DNA from: Nonlabens dokdonensis DSW-6
GTDB lineage: Bacteria > Bacteroidota > Bacteroidia > Flavobacteriales > Flavobacteriaceae
Direction of reading: 5' to 3'
NCBI RefSeq assembly: GCF_000332115.1
Contig: NC_020156.1
Span: forward strand, 682,001-746,000
Length of the DNA stretch: 64,000 nucleotides
Made by a program: the position numbers and the translations under genes. The notes beneath the pieces were generated by a model. The model saw nothing but the letters and a program-made list of their open reading frames with translations, was not told where the DNA came from and made no database searches. Positions 27,241 through 35,225 of the stretch are shown here, piece after piece (the first letter of the stretch is position 1; each line of letters begins with the position of its first letter).

Positions 27241-29025
27241 TTAAATAGTTTTGCAAATCAGAATCCAAACACAACAAAGTATGATTGTATTTTGTTGATT
27301 GTAAACAAGATTATTTTTATTAGATAAATCGAGTGATCGCAGGAATTTTATGAGCACTAGCAGTATATTTGCATCGTAAACGGCTACGTAGCTCAGCTGA
27401 ATAGAGCACTGGATTTCGGCTCCAGCGGTCACAGGTTTGAATCCTGTCGTAGTCACTAAACGGGATTTTTCAAAATTATTTTGAAAAGTCCCGTTTTTAT
27501 TTGCTTCTAACTTATCTGAAATTGAGGCGATTGCAGTAAAAATTGAATTCACTCTAAAAGTTCGAAGTCGGTCGTTTTTGAAGTCATACCCTATTCCTTC
27601 TGGAAACAGCATAAATTGAAGTGAGCGCTTTACTTCAATATTGCCTGATTGCCACAATGACGGTAGATTCAGGGCGAAATTTAAAGCTTTATCAATTGAT
27701 TTTTTAAGGTTCGAACTATTAAATCCTGAGTTTGAAACTAGCTCCGTAATTTTGTTCTTTTCGGACTCAAGTTTTGATTTGAATTTATCATATTGAACCT
27801 TCGATATTTCTTCAAATACGAAACGTTCTTCCAACCTATCAAGTTTAACATCCAGCTCCGCAGCTTTAGTATTCAATACCTTTGCTTCATCTATCTGCTC
27901 TTTGTTTAAATCGATGAAAGTCTTCTCAATAATCTCTTTAAGAGGTTCTATGTACTTTGCATCAGATAGTGTGTAGTTTTCTAAGAGAGCCATAAATGAA
28001 TTGTGAAGCTTTTTTGCGCTTCGGTTTTCTCTACTTCCAGATCTTCTGTTTTTATAGTAATACAAACCTTTCTTTTTAACTACATATCCTGTGTAAGGTG
28101 TGCCGCATTCTGTTGATTTAACGAACATTTTCAACGGTAGATTTTCATCATCAAGGTTGTACTTCCTGCCTTCTTCTCTTGAGTTGAGAAGATTATGAAT
28201 CTTGAGGAACATTTCACGAGTAATCATTGGTTCGTGGTTTCCTTGAATTACTTCTCCTGGTATTAATTTGTTTACCATCAAGCCGCAGTAGAATGGATTT
28301 CTAAAGTAATCACTTAGCTTTTTTGCCGAAAGGTCTAATCCTTTTCGCTTAAGTTTTTTGGATATCTCAACGTGTGAGGTGTTTGACATCGCTTTCCACT
28401 CAAATGCTTTTTTTAGAAGTTTCCCTTTTTCATTAATTACAAAGTTAGGTTTCTTTCCTTTTCCCGGATTTGTATTTGTATAGCCGTATGGCCACGCTCC
28501 AGTCCAATCGCCTCTACGTAATTTTTCTTGCATTCCAGAAACGGATTTATCTCTTCTCAATTCATTATCAAATTGAGAAAACATATAATATAAGTTCTGT
28601 TGAAAAGATCCCGCACTAGTAGAAGTATCTACCTCTTGAGTAGCAGATATGGTAACAATGCCTTGTCTTTTCAGCTGGTCACTAATGTATGCACCGTTAG
28701 CACCAGTTCGTGAAAACCTATCATAAGAATACACTATGATATACCCAATGTCCTTTCGCCGTTTCACGAAGTTCAGCATCTTTTGAAAGTGCTTACGCTC
28801 ATCACTTTTAGCAGATTCATAAGTCCCACCAAAATACTCTACCACATCAAGCCCTTTCTTTTGAGCAAGTTGCTCACAGTACTTTAACTGCGTATCTAAA
28901 CTAGCATTATTATCTGCTTGTTCTTTAGTAGATACTCTTGTATAAATAACAGCATTTCCTGCTTGTCTGAGAGACTTGCTTTCGTCTTTTCGGGCAAATT
29001 GATTAAAGATGGATAAATCTTTCAT
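27241..29025 (-). CDS. Large serine recombinase (element integrase)
   Basis: 594 residues from the ATG at 29025, which overlaps the stop of the small upstream gene as TAATG; a start at 29055 is less likely. The N-terminal resolvase domain has YTRVSTKEQ with the nucleophilic Ser at residue 32 and SYDRFSRTG. A recombinase domain (PYGYTNTNPGKG...) and a coiled-coil region follow. The coding frame reads antisense through the entire tRNA-Arg gene (residues ~524-548) and ~140 bp of chromosomal flank before stopping. The C-terminus was therefore created by integration and would change on excision. Confidence 0.92.
   Translation of the reverse strand: MKDLSIFNQFARKDESKSLRQAGNAVIYTRVSTKEQADNNASLDTQLKYCEQLAQKKGLDVVEYFGGTYESAKSDERKHFQKMLNFVKRRKDIGYIIVYSYDRFSRTGANGAYISDQLKRQGIVTISATQEVDTSTSAGSFQQNLYYMFSQFDNELRRDKSVSGMQEKLRRGDWTGAWPYGYTNTNPGKGKKPNFVINEKGKLLKKAFEWKAMSNTSHVEISKKLKRKGLDLSAKKLSDYFRNPFYCGLMVNKLIPGEVIQGNHEPMITREMFLKIHNLLNSREEGRKYNLDDENLPLKMFVKSTECGTPYTGYVVKKKGLYYYKNRRSGSRENRSAKKLHNSFMALLENYTLSDAKYIEPLKEIIEKTFIDLNKEQIDEAKVLNTKAAELDVKLDRLEERFVFEEISKVQYDKFKSKLESEKNKITELVSNSGFNSSNLKKSIDKALNFALNLPSLWQSGNIEVKRSLQFMLFPEGIGYDFKNDRLRTFRVNSIFTAIASISDKLEANKNGTFQNNFEKSRLVTTTGFKPVTAGAEIQCSIQLSYVAVYDANILLVLIKFLRSLDLSNKNNLVYNQQNTIILCCVWILICKTI
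27382..27455 (+). tRNA. tRNA-Arg (anticodon TCG)
   Basis: A full cloverleaf can be drawn. The acceptor GGCTACG pairs with CGTAGTC (one G-T pair), the D-stem is GCTC/GAGC, the anticodon stem CTGGA/TCCAG has loop TTTCGGC with anticodon TCG, and the T-stem ACAGG/CCTGT has loop TTTGAAT. Discriminator A at 27455, CCA not encoded. It reads CGA/CGG Arg codons. This is the attachment site of the element. Confidence 0.93.
27461..27500. terminator. Terminator after tRNA-Arg
   Basis: A 15-bp stem: CGGGATTTTTCAAAA (27461-27475) faces TTTTGAAAAGTCCCG (27479-27493) with one G-T pair and a 3-nt loop, followed by TTTTTATTT. It terminates the tRNA on the plus strand, yet is also inside the recombinase coding frame on the minus strand. 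Confidence 0.85.
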
Positions 29026-29210
29026 TAGGCTACGTTTTGCTGAACTTGTTTGCATAATATGAGTGCAAACTGCTCAAGATTTTTAATTATTTCATCTGCC
29101 TCATCTTCGTTCACATTCTCAAACCCCTTAAATGATTTGAGTCTCTCTACAGACATTTTATTTTTTGTTATTTCCTTATTACTCTCTTTTTTTACATCTA
29201 TTGATTGCAT
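29025..29210 (-). CDS. Small protein preceding the recombinase
   Basis: 61 residues, highly charged, probably two or three helices (RLKSFKGFENVNEDEADEIIKNLEQF). Its stop overlaps the recombinase start (TAATG), so the two are translationally coupled. It could be a recombination directionality or accessory factor, but no known excisionase motif is visible. The 180-bp gap upstream (29211-29390) holds nothing that I recognise beyond A/T-rich sequence. Confidence 0.6.
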   Translation of the reverse strand: MQSIDVKKESNKEITKNKMSVERLKSFKGFENVNEDEADEIIKNLEQFALILCKQVQQNVA

Positions 29211-29390
29211 TGTTAAATCCGTGTACGGTATGCTAATTTTATAGTCATAGCGTTGGTGGGATGTGGGATGGCTTTATAAGCTCATTTCATTTTAGGTCAA
29301 TCAATGCTTTTTAAGTTTTCATATTTATCTCGTCAAATTGGCTTCCGTTTATTCGGATCACAAATTGAGTGTGTTTTGCAAATAGTTACT

Positions 29391-30137
29391 CTATTTTGCT
29401 TTCTGTTTTACGGTACGGCTTATCAAAACCACTTTACCGTTAGCTTGTTTTATTTCGATATTTTGATATTCGTGCTGTTTTAGAATGTCAATGATTCTAT
29501 CTTTCTCACTGATGCGTTCTGTTCCTTCAATCATATCGATCTCGCCATTCTTTTTGGTCACTTGGACAGATTGATAAGACTCACTTCTCAGTATGAGCAT
29601 TACTTGGATTTCGTCTTTATTTAATCCTGCAAAAGCATTGAAGTTGGGTTCAGAAAACAGTACAGCTATATTTTCCTTAACCACTTGATTTAAGTTCAAC
29701 ACAATGTGATTGGTCACTTCGCCTTCCTGCAAGAGCTTTACATATTCATAATCGTCTGCGAGATATATGTTTCCTGCCACATCTGTTATTAGGTATAACG
29801 CTTTCGCGAAAGCGAGAACTTGAACAGCTGAATATTCTAACTTGCTTATGCTTTTACCTTCAATGGTAGTGTTCTCAAAAAGAAATTTTCTAACAGGCTT
29901 TATCCTCTCATTTGCAAATCCCAGATTGCGATATTCGATGATGATACCCATCCACAGAATATCTATGAGACTAAATTTCTTCCATCCACTATCAGTGTGG
30001 CGTTGATCTTCAAAGAGACCTATATCCTGCCAGTGCGTTATCATACGCCTTTCGGCATTAATAATATACTTATTTGCATATTCCTTCTCGTTGAGAAGTC
30101 GTAACAATTTAGAGTAATCTGTATTTGATTTTTTCAA
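29391..30137 (-). CDS. MerR-like regulator
   Basis: 248 residues. The segment YIINAERRMITHWQDIGLF, then GWKKFSLIDILWMGIIIEYRNLGF, matches the winged-helix DNA-binding head of MerR proteins (wing plus helix). The rest is a larger C-terminal region of ~170 residues with no known effector domain. The palindrome is read here as VLAFAKALYL. It is encoded next to the recombinase and repressor on the minus strand and probably regulates element genes. Confidence 0.7.
   Translation of the reverse strand: MKKSNTDYSKLLRLLNEKEYANKYIINAERRMITHWQDIGLFEDQRHTDSGWKKFSLIDILWMGIIIEYRNLGFANERIKPVRKFLFENTTIEGKSISKLEYSAVQVLAFAKALYLITDVAGNIYLADDYEYVKLLQEGEVTNHIVLNLNQVVKENIAVLFSEPNFNAFAGLNKDEIQVMLILRSESYQSVQVTKKNGEIDMIEGTERISEKDRIIDILKQHEYQNIEIKQANGKVVLISRTVKQKAK
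29799..29814. repeat. 16-bp palindrome copy (AFAKA frame)
   Basis: Perfect copy inside the MerR-like gene, read on the minus strand as LAFAKAL. Confidence 0.9.
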
Positions 30138-30193
30138 GCTGATTGTTTTGAGAATACAAACATAACATTATAAACGTTACGAAACAAAGACGT

Positions 30194-30961
30194 TTATTTA
30201 TTTTCAAGTAACGTGATGTATTTCATCATCGTTTGCTTTTCATTTTCTTGCGCTTCGATCATACGTTCACAAGCTTCAGTAAGCTTTAAATTAACGACCT
30301 TTAATTCCTTGTGATGCTTTTTATTAAGCTTGTCCAGCTTTTTAGATTTCTTTTTTAAATGATATTTCAACTCTTCTATGGTGCCTCCAGTCTCATCTCT
30401 TATTGCATTGAGTATACTATAGAAATCTGGAATGCAATGTTCATCTATTTTTTGAATGAAATTATTTATGATGGTTTCAGCCGATGGATTAGAATGTGTC
30501 GTTCTGTTATCGTTTATAATTTCCTTTGCGACATTCTTAACATCTCTTATAGTTCCGCTTCCAGCGTGTGTCACGAAAGAGCCTTCTCCTGTATCCTTAA
30601 CTGAGTTGTCTATGCGATTATCTGTGGTACGAACTCTCGGAATGTAGTTCAAGGTTCGGTTTGAATAAAAGTAATTCATATCAACATCAAACATTTTTGC
30701 AAAGTTGATTAAAGCTAGGTGTGGTATGTGTTTAGCTCTACTTCGTACAGATGATATGATACTTCTATTGGATGGGTAAATAAGTTTCCCTAGACTACTA
30801 TCATTACTCGGTTTTATTCCTAGCTGGTCATTTTTTTGCAAGACTTCGTCTATTGCATCTATAAATTTTAAATCTATGGTGTCGTAATCTGCATTCTGCT
30901 TCATAGTATTAATTTCATTATCAATTACTTCTCCTTTTTCTTTAGCGTTTTGATCTGTCAT
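30194..30961 (-). CDS. Putative element repressor with coiled coil
   Basis: 255 residues. Residues ~25-105 have a helix-turn-helix-like stretch (SLGKLIYPSNRSIISSVRSRAKHIPHLAL then FAKMFDVDMNYF), close to CI-type repressors. The middle is polar. The last ~75 residues form a Lys/Glu-rich coiled coil (LKKKSKKLDKLNKKHHKELK) that would allow oligomerisation. It is transcribed divergently from a small helix-turn-helix gene across a 161-bp control region, the layout of a lysogeny-type switch. Binding targets are not known. Confidence 0.65.
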   Translation of the reverse strand: MTDQNAKEKGEVIDNEINTMKQNADYDTIDLKFIDAIDEVLQKNDQLGIKPSNDSSLGKLIYPSNRSIISSVRSRAKHIPHLALINFAKMFDVDMNYFYSNRTLNYIPRVRTTDNRIDNSVKDTGEGSFVTHAGSGTIRDVKNVAKEIINDNRTTHSNPSAETIINNFIQKIDEHCIPDFYSILNAIRDETGGTIEELKYHLKKKSKKLDKLNKKHHKELKVVNLKLTEACERMIEAQENEKQTMMKYITLLENK

Positions 30962-31122
30962 TTGTTCTAGTAAACTGAAAATTATTATTCAGTTTTGTTG
31001 TTTATTAAGCATCGTTTATACATATATTTGGCGATATAATTACAATATAGGCGTTAAATTGTTGCCAAATTTACAAAACTTTTACACTGAATTGTTAATC
31101 GAATCACATAAACTTTATAAGA
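30962..31122. promoter_or_regulatory. Divergent control region
   Basis: Contains a perfect inverted repeat, AAACTGAA (30972-30979) and TTCAGTTT (30988-30995), just upstream of the repressor start. It also has TATATTTG (31023-31030), a plus-strand match to the -7 consensus, and wide-spaced arms ATTTGGC (31026-31032) and GCCAAAT (31064-31070). It is likely the operator/promoter region of the element's genetic switch. Confidence 0.55.
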
Positions 31123-31401
31123 ATGTATCAACCTGATGAAATTAAAGCCATTACAAAAAAAATGCACAAGTATTTTGATAACCCCATAGCCCTTGTAGCT
31201 AAAGAATCGGGAAAATCAAGACCAACGGTTTCAAAATTTTTTAACCGAAAAGAGATTAGGCCATCTAGCGAAGAGCTTATTTACGAAGCCTGTCTTACGC
31301 TATTAGAATCCAAACACGAGAAAACATTGCGTAATAGTAAAAAGGGGAAAGTTCTCACTGAAAACATCCCATTACCCTCGCAAACGTCTATGAAGTTATA
31401 A
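31123..31401 (+). CDS. Small helix-turn-helix protein (Cro-like position)
   Basis: 92 residues. IALVAKESGKSRPTVSKFFNRKEIRPSSEELIYEA is a helix-turn-helix arrangement of the XRE/LacI-like kind, with a basic tail. It is the first plus-strand gene after the control region and sits opposite the putative repressor, the position of Cro in lambdoid phages. Probable DNA-binding switch protein. Confidence 0.65.
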   Translation: MYQPDEIKAITKKMHKYFDNPIALVAKESGKSRPTVSKFFNRKEIRPSSEELIYEACLTLLESKHEKTLRNSKKGKVLTENIPLPSQTSMKL

Positions 31402-31417
31402 TGTAAATCTCATACTG

Positions 31418-31579
31418 ATGAAATTTGCAGAAGATAGCCCAGACCAAGGTTTCCTTAGCCTTATCAAAGAAATCAAGGAAGAAATAGAGATGCTAAAAAA
31501 GCACCACAAGCCGACTAGTGAGATAGACAAAGCACACACTTTGCTGTTTCATAACAGTCCTAAAAATGAGTATAGTTAA
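31418..31579 (+). CDS. Short charged protein, 53 aa
   Basis: Starts MKFAEDSPDQGF and is mainly one Lys/Glu-rich helix (LIKEIKEEIEMLKK). Its stop overlaps the next gene's start by 14 bp, so it is likely translated and coupled. No function recognised. Confidence 0.5.
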   Translation: MKFAEDSPDQGFLSLIKEIKEEIEMLKKHHKPTSEIDKAHTLLFHNSPKNEYS

Positions 31580-32822
31580 TTATTCCATCGCTTTTAAAGC
31601 ATTGGATTATCACATTAAAGAACACAACCAGAATACAGATCAACTTTCCAACCGCATACGCCAGGCCATTGCCGCCACTGCAAAGGATATCATTAAAATT
31701 TACGGACTTTCCCTACTGAAAGCGAGTAATGTCACACAACTTGATCCACAAAATTTACCGCCTCTAAAGACCAACAATCTACAGTTGGCTAAAATGGGCA
31801 ACGCCAGTCCTCGTACTATACAGCGTCACTTAAAAAGACTTATAGAAGCAGGAATCATTATCAATAAAATATGGCACGGTACCAATTCTGGATATGACCT
31901 CTGGGTCGAGCCAAAGATCTTGTTAGCAAACGGTTTAAAACAGGTTGATAAGCCTAAAAATGAGCAAGACTCACGGAATTTACAACCTACACACAATCAA
32001 TATCTTAAAAAAACACATACGACAACTTGTCGTCATACAGACTCTAGTAACAATGGTTACATAAATAATTTAATAATAGGCGTTGATAACTCAAGCCGAG
32101 CCAAGCTATTCGGAGATAAAAGGAATTCGCTACCGCTCATAAAAGAAACAACGTCACGCAACGCTTCTAGCAACACTTTTACAGGATACACAGGGAAAAA
32201 ATGCCCCAAAAAATCCAAAGATGCAGGGGAAAATGCGCGGAATCGAGCCACAAATCAAACTGGCGCCGAAAATTTGCCACGAGATTCGGCTCGTTCCGCT
32301 TCCCTTTCTGTTTATGTGAATGCGCTTTGGACGCTTTCGCGAAATGTGCTCTACCAAGACACCTATCTCACAGAATCACAAATCAAAATTGGTAAAGAGT
32401 TACTCTGGCAATGGTATAATCCAGTAGCCGATAAACATCTAGCAAATGTGCATCAATGCTATGTAGATCGCATAGAACTCGTACGGAAATATCTCGCCAA
32501 AGACCCAGAGCGTCGCTTCGTGCAGTTGCCAAATCAATATTTTGATCCTAAAAATAAAACAGGTTTTGCCGGCACAAAAAAATGGTGGCGAGACCACAAA
32601 AAACGCCAGGTTGAAGTGCAACTAAAACTCATCGTTGCTGCGCAAATACGCAGATTTCTAAACAATGAGAAAAAAGATACTGCCAAACAGAAACCGAGGT
32701 TGGCTCTTTTCAGGCAATGTGAGACGAGAATAGGCAAACTGGGACAACCTGAGCTTTTGCAACACTTCCACGCAAGTGTACTCAACCCATCTACACAACG
32801 ATTTTTATACACCAATACTTAA
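31566..32822 (+). CDS. Putative replication initiator (winged-helix)
   Basis: 418 residues. The first ~130 residues read as a helical region followed by a winged helix (MGNASPRTIQRHLKRLIEAGIIINKIW then GYDLWV), common in phage and plasmid replication proteins. A polar, variable middle (~130-250) is followed by a basic C-terminal domain with many Trp/Arg (WWRDHKKRQVEVQLK). It sits early in the plus-strand operon, where replication genes usually lie. No polymerase, primase or helicase motif is present. An imperfect half-palindrome occurs at 32332. Confidence 0.55.
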   Translation: MSIVNYSIAFKALDYHIKEHNQNTDQLSNRIRQAIAATAKDIIKIYGLSLLKASNVTQLDPQNLPPLKTNNLQLAKMGNASPRTIQRHLKRLIEAGIIINKIWHGTNSGYDLWVEPKILLANGLKQVDKPKNEQDSRNLQPTHNQYLKKTHTTTCRHTDSSNNGYINNLIIGVDNSSRAKLFGDKRNSLPLIKETTSRNASSNTFTGYTGKKCPKKSKDAGENARNRATNQTGAENLPRDSARSASLSVYVNALWTLSRNVLYQDTYLTESQIKIGKELLWQWYNPVADKHLANVHQCYVDRIELVRKYLAKDPERRFVQLPNQYFDPKNKTGFAGTKKWWRDHKKRQVEVQLKLIVAAQIRRFLNNEKKDTAKQKPRLALFRQCETRIGKLGQPELLQHFHASVLNPSTQRFLYTNT

Positions 32823-32825
32823 CGA

Positions 32826-33314
32826 ATGAAACGCATTTTCAAAAAGAAAAACGCTGCCCTGACCAATAAACTCAAGGGAGCGATTGCCGAGATATCTATT
32901 GATGTTTTTGGCTACGAGAAAAAGATCTCGCATAATATTATCAACCACACGCGCAATATCGCCACTTGGGAAAATGTGCTCAGCGAGCGACTCTACTTAC
33001 GTATAAGTCAGGAAGAGCACAAGGTTATTTCAAATTTATACGATCAGGATCAGCATATTAAGTCTGTACCAACTGACGAACTTGCCTTTTTCTTTTTAGA
33101 GGAAGGTATCGCGGTATTACCCAATGTTCGCAATAAAATTGCCTTCAGTATCAAAAAGTATCTCAAGGAGTTTGCCACGGCCAATCAAATCTGTGAGCAA
33201 GATGTTCAGATCTGGCTCAATGTCAAACAAGATGTTGTAACAGTTAAAGCTTTTCACAATAAGACCTACATCAAAGAAATTTCACTTTTATCACTCATCA
33301 AATACTTTAAATAA
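32826..33314 (+). CDS. Hypothetical backbone protein, 162 aa
   Basis: Basic N-terminus (MKRIFKKKNAALTNKLKG) and a helical body. No signal peptide, membrane helix or known motif. It begins 3 bp after the previous stop and its own stop overlaps the next start (TAATG), so it belongs to the replication-region operon. Confidence 0.6.
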   Translation: MKRIFKKKNAALTNKLKGAIAEISIDVFGYEKKISHNIINHTRNIATWENVLSERLYLRISQEEHKVISNLYDQDQHIKSVPTDELAFFFLEEGIAVLPNVRNKIAFSIKKYLKEFATANQICEQDVQIWLNVKQDVVTVKAFHNKTYIKEISLLSLIKYFK

Positions 33315-33595
33315 TGGAAAAGAAGAAAAAAGGCTGGAAACTTGGCCAAGACTCAGAAACTAAAATGATTGTCTGGTTCAAGGATGGTAATGTGCGCACG
33401 ATGTACTCTATCGACTGGCGTCATAAATTATCCAAAACTAAAAGTAGGGAAACTGGTCTTTCGCGCTTTCGCAAAAAAATAAAAGAATACGGTCCGCTCG
33501 CAGGCACAATTGAGATTTATGACAAAGCAACAGGTCAACGCATCGCCAAATTCTACGAAGGAAACGAGATGAATATTAACGCTGAAGCCAACTGA
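33314..33595 (+). CDS. Hypothetical basic protein, 93 aa
   Basis: Lys/Arg-rich with several aromatic strands (KKKGWKLGQDSETKMIVWFKDGNVRTMYSIDW), suggesting a small beta domain that may bind nucleic acid. It is coupled to both neighbours by overlaps or 1-bp gaps. Not assigned to a family. Confidence 0.6.
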   Translation: MEKKKKGWKLGQDSETKMIVWFKDGNVRTMYSIDWRHKLSKTKSRETGLSRFRKKIKEYGPLAGTIEIYDKATGQRIAKFYEGNEMNINAEAN

Positions 33596-33596
33596 T

Positions 33597-34763
33597 ATGA
33601 GAACCATTTTAGAACTGAAAAAACGACTTAAGAACGAAACCTTATTCAGCAGAAAATATCCTGATTATAAAGATGACGATGATAAAATTCATTTGTTGTA
33701 TGTTTCGCCTTGTTTAGATTCCACAGGGTATTACCGTGCAATAACACCTGCTTTGGAACTTAACAAGACATCATCTCATTGCGCGATTATTACTGCTATT
33801 GAAACCTTTAACTTCAATAAGCGCTTTGAAGATTATGAGAATCTGATTGATGAAAAACTACTATACTGGGCAGATTATGTGATCTTCCCAGTTATCTTTT
33901 CAGATATTGATTTCTTTATAAAAGCAATTCGTGTATTGCGACCAGATGTTCAATTGGTAATGGATGTCGATCAAAATTTTACGGCTATTCCTCAAAGTCA
34001 CGCATTGTCGCGCAAAATCAGCACTCGTGATAAAGAGCAATTATTGTCAAATATGATTTCTATGGATGTGGTAACAGCTGCTACAAAACCATTGGCTAGT
34101 TTTTATAAAAAGATATTACTTGACAATTTTCCTAATCATAGTACGCACGTTGCGCAATTGCCCTCTTTGGTGTCACGACTTGGTTATGAAGAGATACCAC
34201 CTTTAAAACGTAATGAGTCTGAAACAATCAGGATTGGGATTATAGGTAGTAAAAGTCAGCTTGAAGATTTGCTAATCCTTAAGGAACTAGTTGCAAAAAC
34301 TAAAGAAGTCCTTAAAGAAGGAGTTCAATTTGTATGCTATGGTTGGGATGGAAAAGATAGTAATGGCGAGCTAGTTCTTAAAGGACTAGCAATAGAATAT
34401 CATAAACCTGTGGCGTTTGAAAATCACTTTAAAAAACTGAATGATTTGGCACTGGATATGGTTCTTTTACTTTCTGAAAAGAACCGCTTTTCTCAATGTG
34501 CGCCTTACACTGAGCTATTGGAAGGTGCTGTTTTTGGTATTCCAGTAATTGCATCAAAATTTCATTCAGCGGAACAAGTCCTTAAGGAAGGAGAAACAGG
34601 ATTACTTGCCGAAAGCGCTGAAGACTGGGTAAACGCTATCCAACGTTTAGTTTCTAATAAAAAGCTACGCGATCAGATGGGTAAGAATGCCCTGAAGTCT
34701 ATTTGGATGGAGCAGCATTTTACGAGCAGGCAACTTCAGAGGTTTCAGGATTTGTTTATTTAA
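33597..34763 (+). CDS. GT4-type glycosyltransferase
   Basis: 388 residues. The C-terminal half has the GT-B pattern of family 4 transferases: GIIGSKSQLEDLL, then FSQCAPYTELLEGAVFGIPVIAS, with a donor-binding Glu in the E-x7-E-like stretch and ...GETGLL. The N-terminal half has a GT4-like start (IHLLYVSPCLDSTGYYRA). Its sugar donor and acceptor are unknown; phage-type elements carry such genes to modify host surface or DNA. Residues 23-30 are DYKDDDDK, identical to the FLAG epitope. The 3' half contains several copies of a GTCCTTAAGGA-like motif. Confidence 0.75.
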   Translation: MRTILELKKRLKNETLFSRKYPDYKDDDDKIHLLYVSPCLDSTGYYRAITPALELNKTSSHCAIITAIETFNFNKRFEDYENLIDEKLLYWADYVIFPVIFSDIDFFIKAIRVLRPDVQLVMDVDQNFTAIPQSHALSRKISTRDKEQLLSNMISMDVVTAATKPLASFYKKILLDNFPNHSTHVAQLPSLVSRLGYEEIPPLKRNESETIRIGIIGSKSQLEDLLILKELVAKTKEVLKEGVQFVCYGWDGKDSNGELVLKGLAIEYHKPVAFENHFKKLNDLALDMVLLLSEKNRFSQCAPYTELLEGAVFGIPVIASKFHSAEQVLKEGETGLLAESAEDWVNAIQRLVSNKKLRDQMGKNALKSIWMEQHFTSRQLQRFQDLFI

Positions 34764-34784
34764 AAATCAAATAATTTATATAAA

Positions 34785-34916
34785 CTAATCTCCTTTCTTG
34801 TGCTTATGTGGTTTTAATGATGGCGTATTTCCACCAGTCTTTTTATTATCTCGTTGGCGTCTGTCTGGTTTTCCCGTTGATTTGGCAGTTCTTTTTGGAC
34901 CTGGTTTAATTCCCAT
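34785..34916 (-). CDS. Short basic protein, 43 aa
   Basis: ATG at 34916, stop at 34785. The product is strongly basic (GIKPGPKRTAKSTGKPDRRQ...) with few hydrophobic residues, so probably nucleic-acid binding if real. It is the only minus-strand gene in this part of the backbone. The rest of the gap 34764-35225 holds a terminator, an inverted repeat and an imperfect palindrome. Confidence 0.45.
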   Translation of the reverse strand: MGIKPGPKRTAKSTGKPDRRQRDNKKTGGNTPSLKPHKHKKGD

Positions 34917-35058
34917 AATTTTAAGTTTAAATTCTTTACTAATTTAATCATTTATAAGCTCGTTAGAAATTTAAGTTTTCAACATAGTTTGAATTTTTTT
35001 TAGAAAAGACCATTGTACCGATAACTTCTTTTTCTATTTATCCCATCCATAAATTCAC

Positions 35059-35090
35059 AACCCTAGCCACCGCTAGGGTTTCTTGATTTT
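35059..35090 (+). terminator. Hairpin terminator
   Basis: AACCCTAGC (35059-35067) pairs perfectly with GCTAGGGTT (35072-35080) over a 4-nt loop, followed by T-rich sequence. It separates the early genes from the methyltransferase-helicase operon. Confidence 0.7.
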
Positions 35091-35188
35091 AGACTAAAAA
35101 ACTAAATGCTGTAACGTACCGCAATCCCTTTCCCTTACGTCACTTTCGCGAAAGCGAAATCTATATTTATCCCAATACACACCACAAA

Positions 35189-35207
35189 CTAGTCCCTAAG
35201 CGACTAG
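35189..35207 (+). promoter_or_regulatory. Inverted repeat upstream of methyltransferase gene
   Basis: CTAGTC (35189-35194) and GACTAG (35202-35207) around a 7-bp centre, 19 bp before the ATG at 35226. It resembles other CTAGT...ACTAG or GTCCTTAAGGA motifs at 34371-34389 and in the flanking genes. Candidate operator or leader hairpin. Confidence 0.4.
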
Positions 35208-35225
35208 CAAATTTTGGGAACGCAA

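Noticed and set aside
27241..27381. Chromosomal part of the recombinase frame as native coding sequence
   Set aside because: It encodes a low-complexity tail beyond the tRNA that is unlike recombinase C-termini, and is best explained as read-through after integration.
32057..32815. Several long minus-strand open frames inside the replication-like gene
   Set aside because: They are shadows of the plus-strand gene, with no start context or domain signal.
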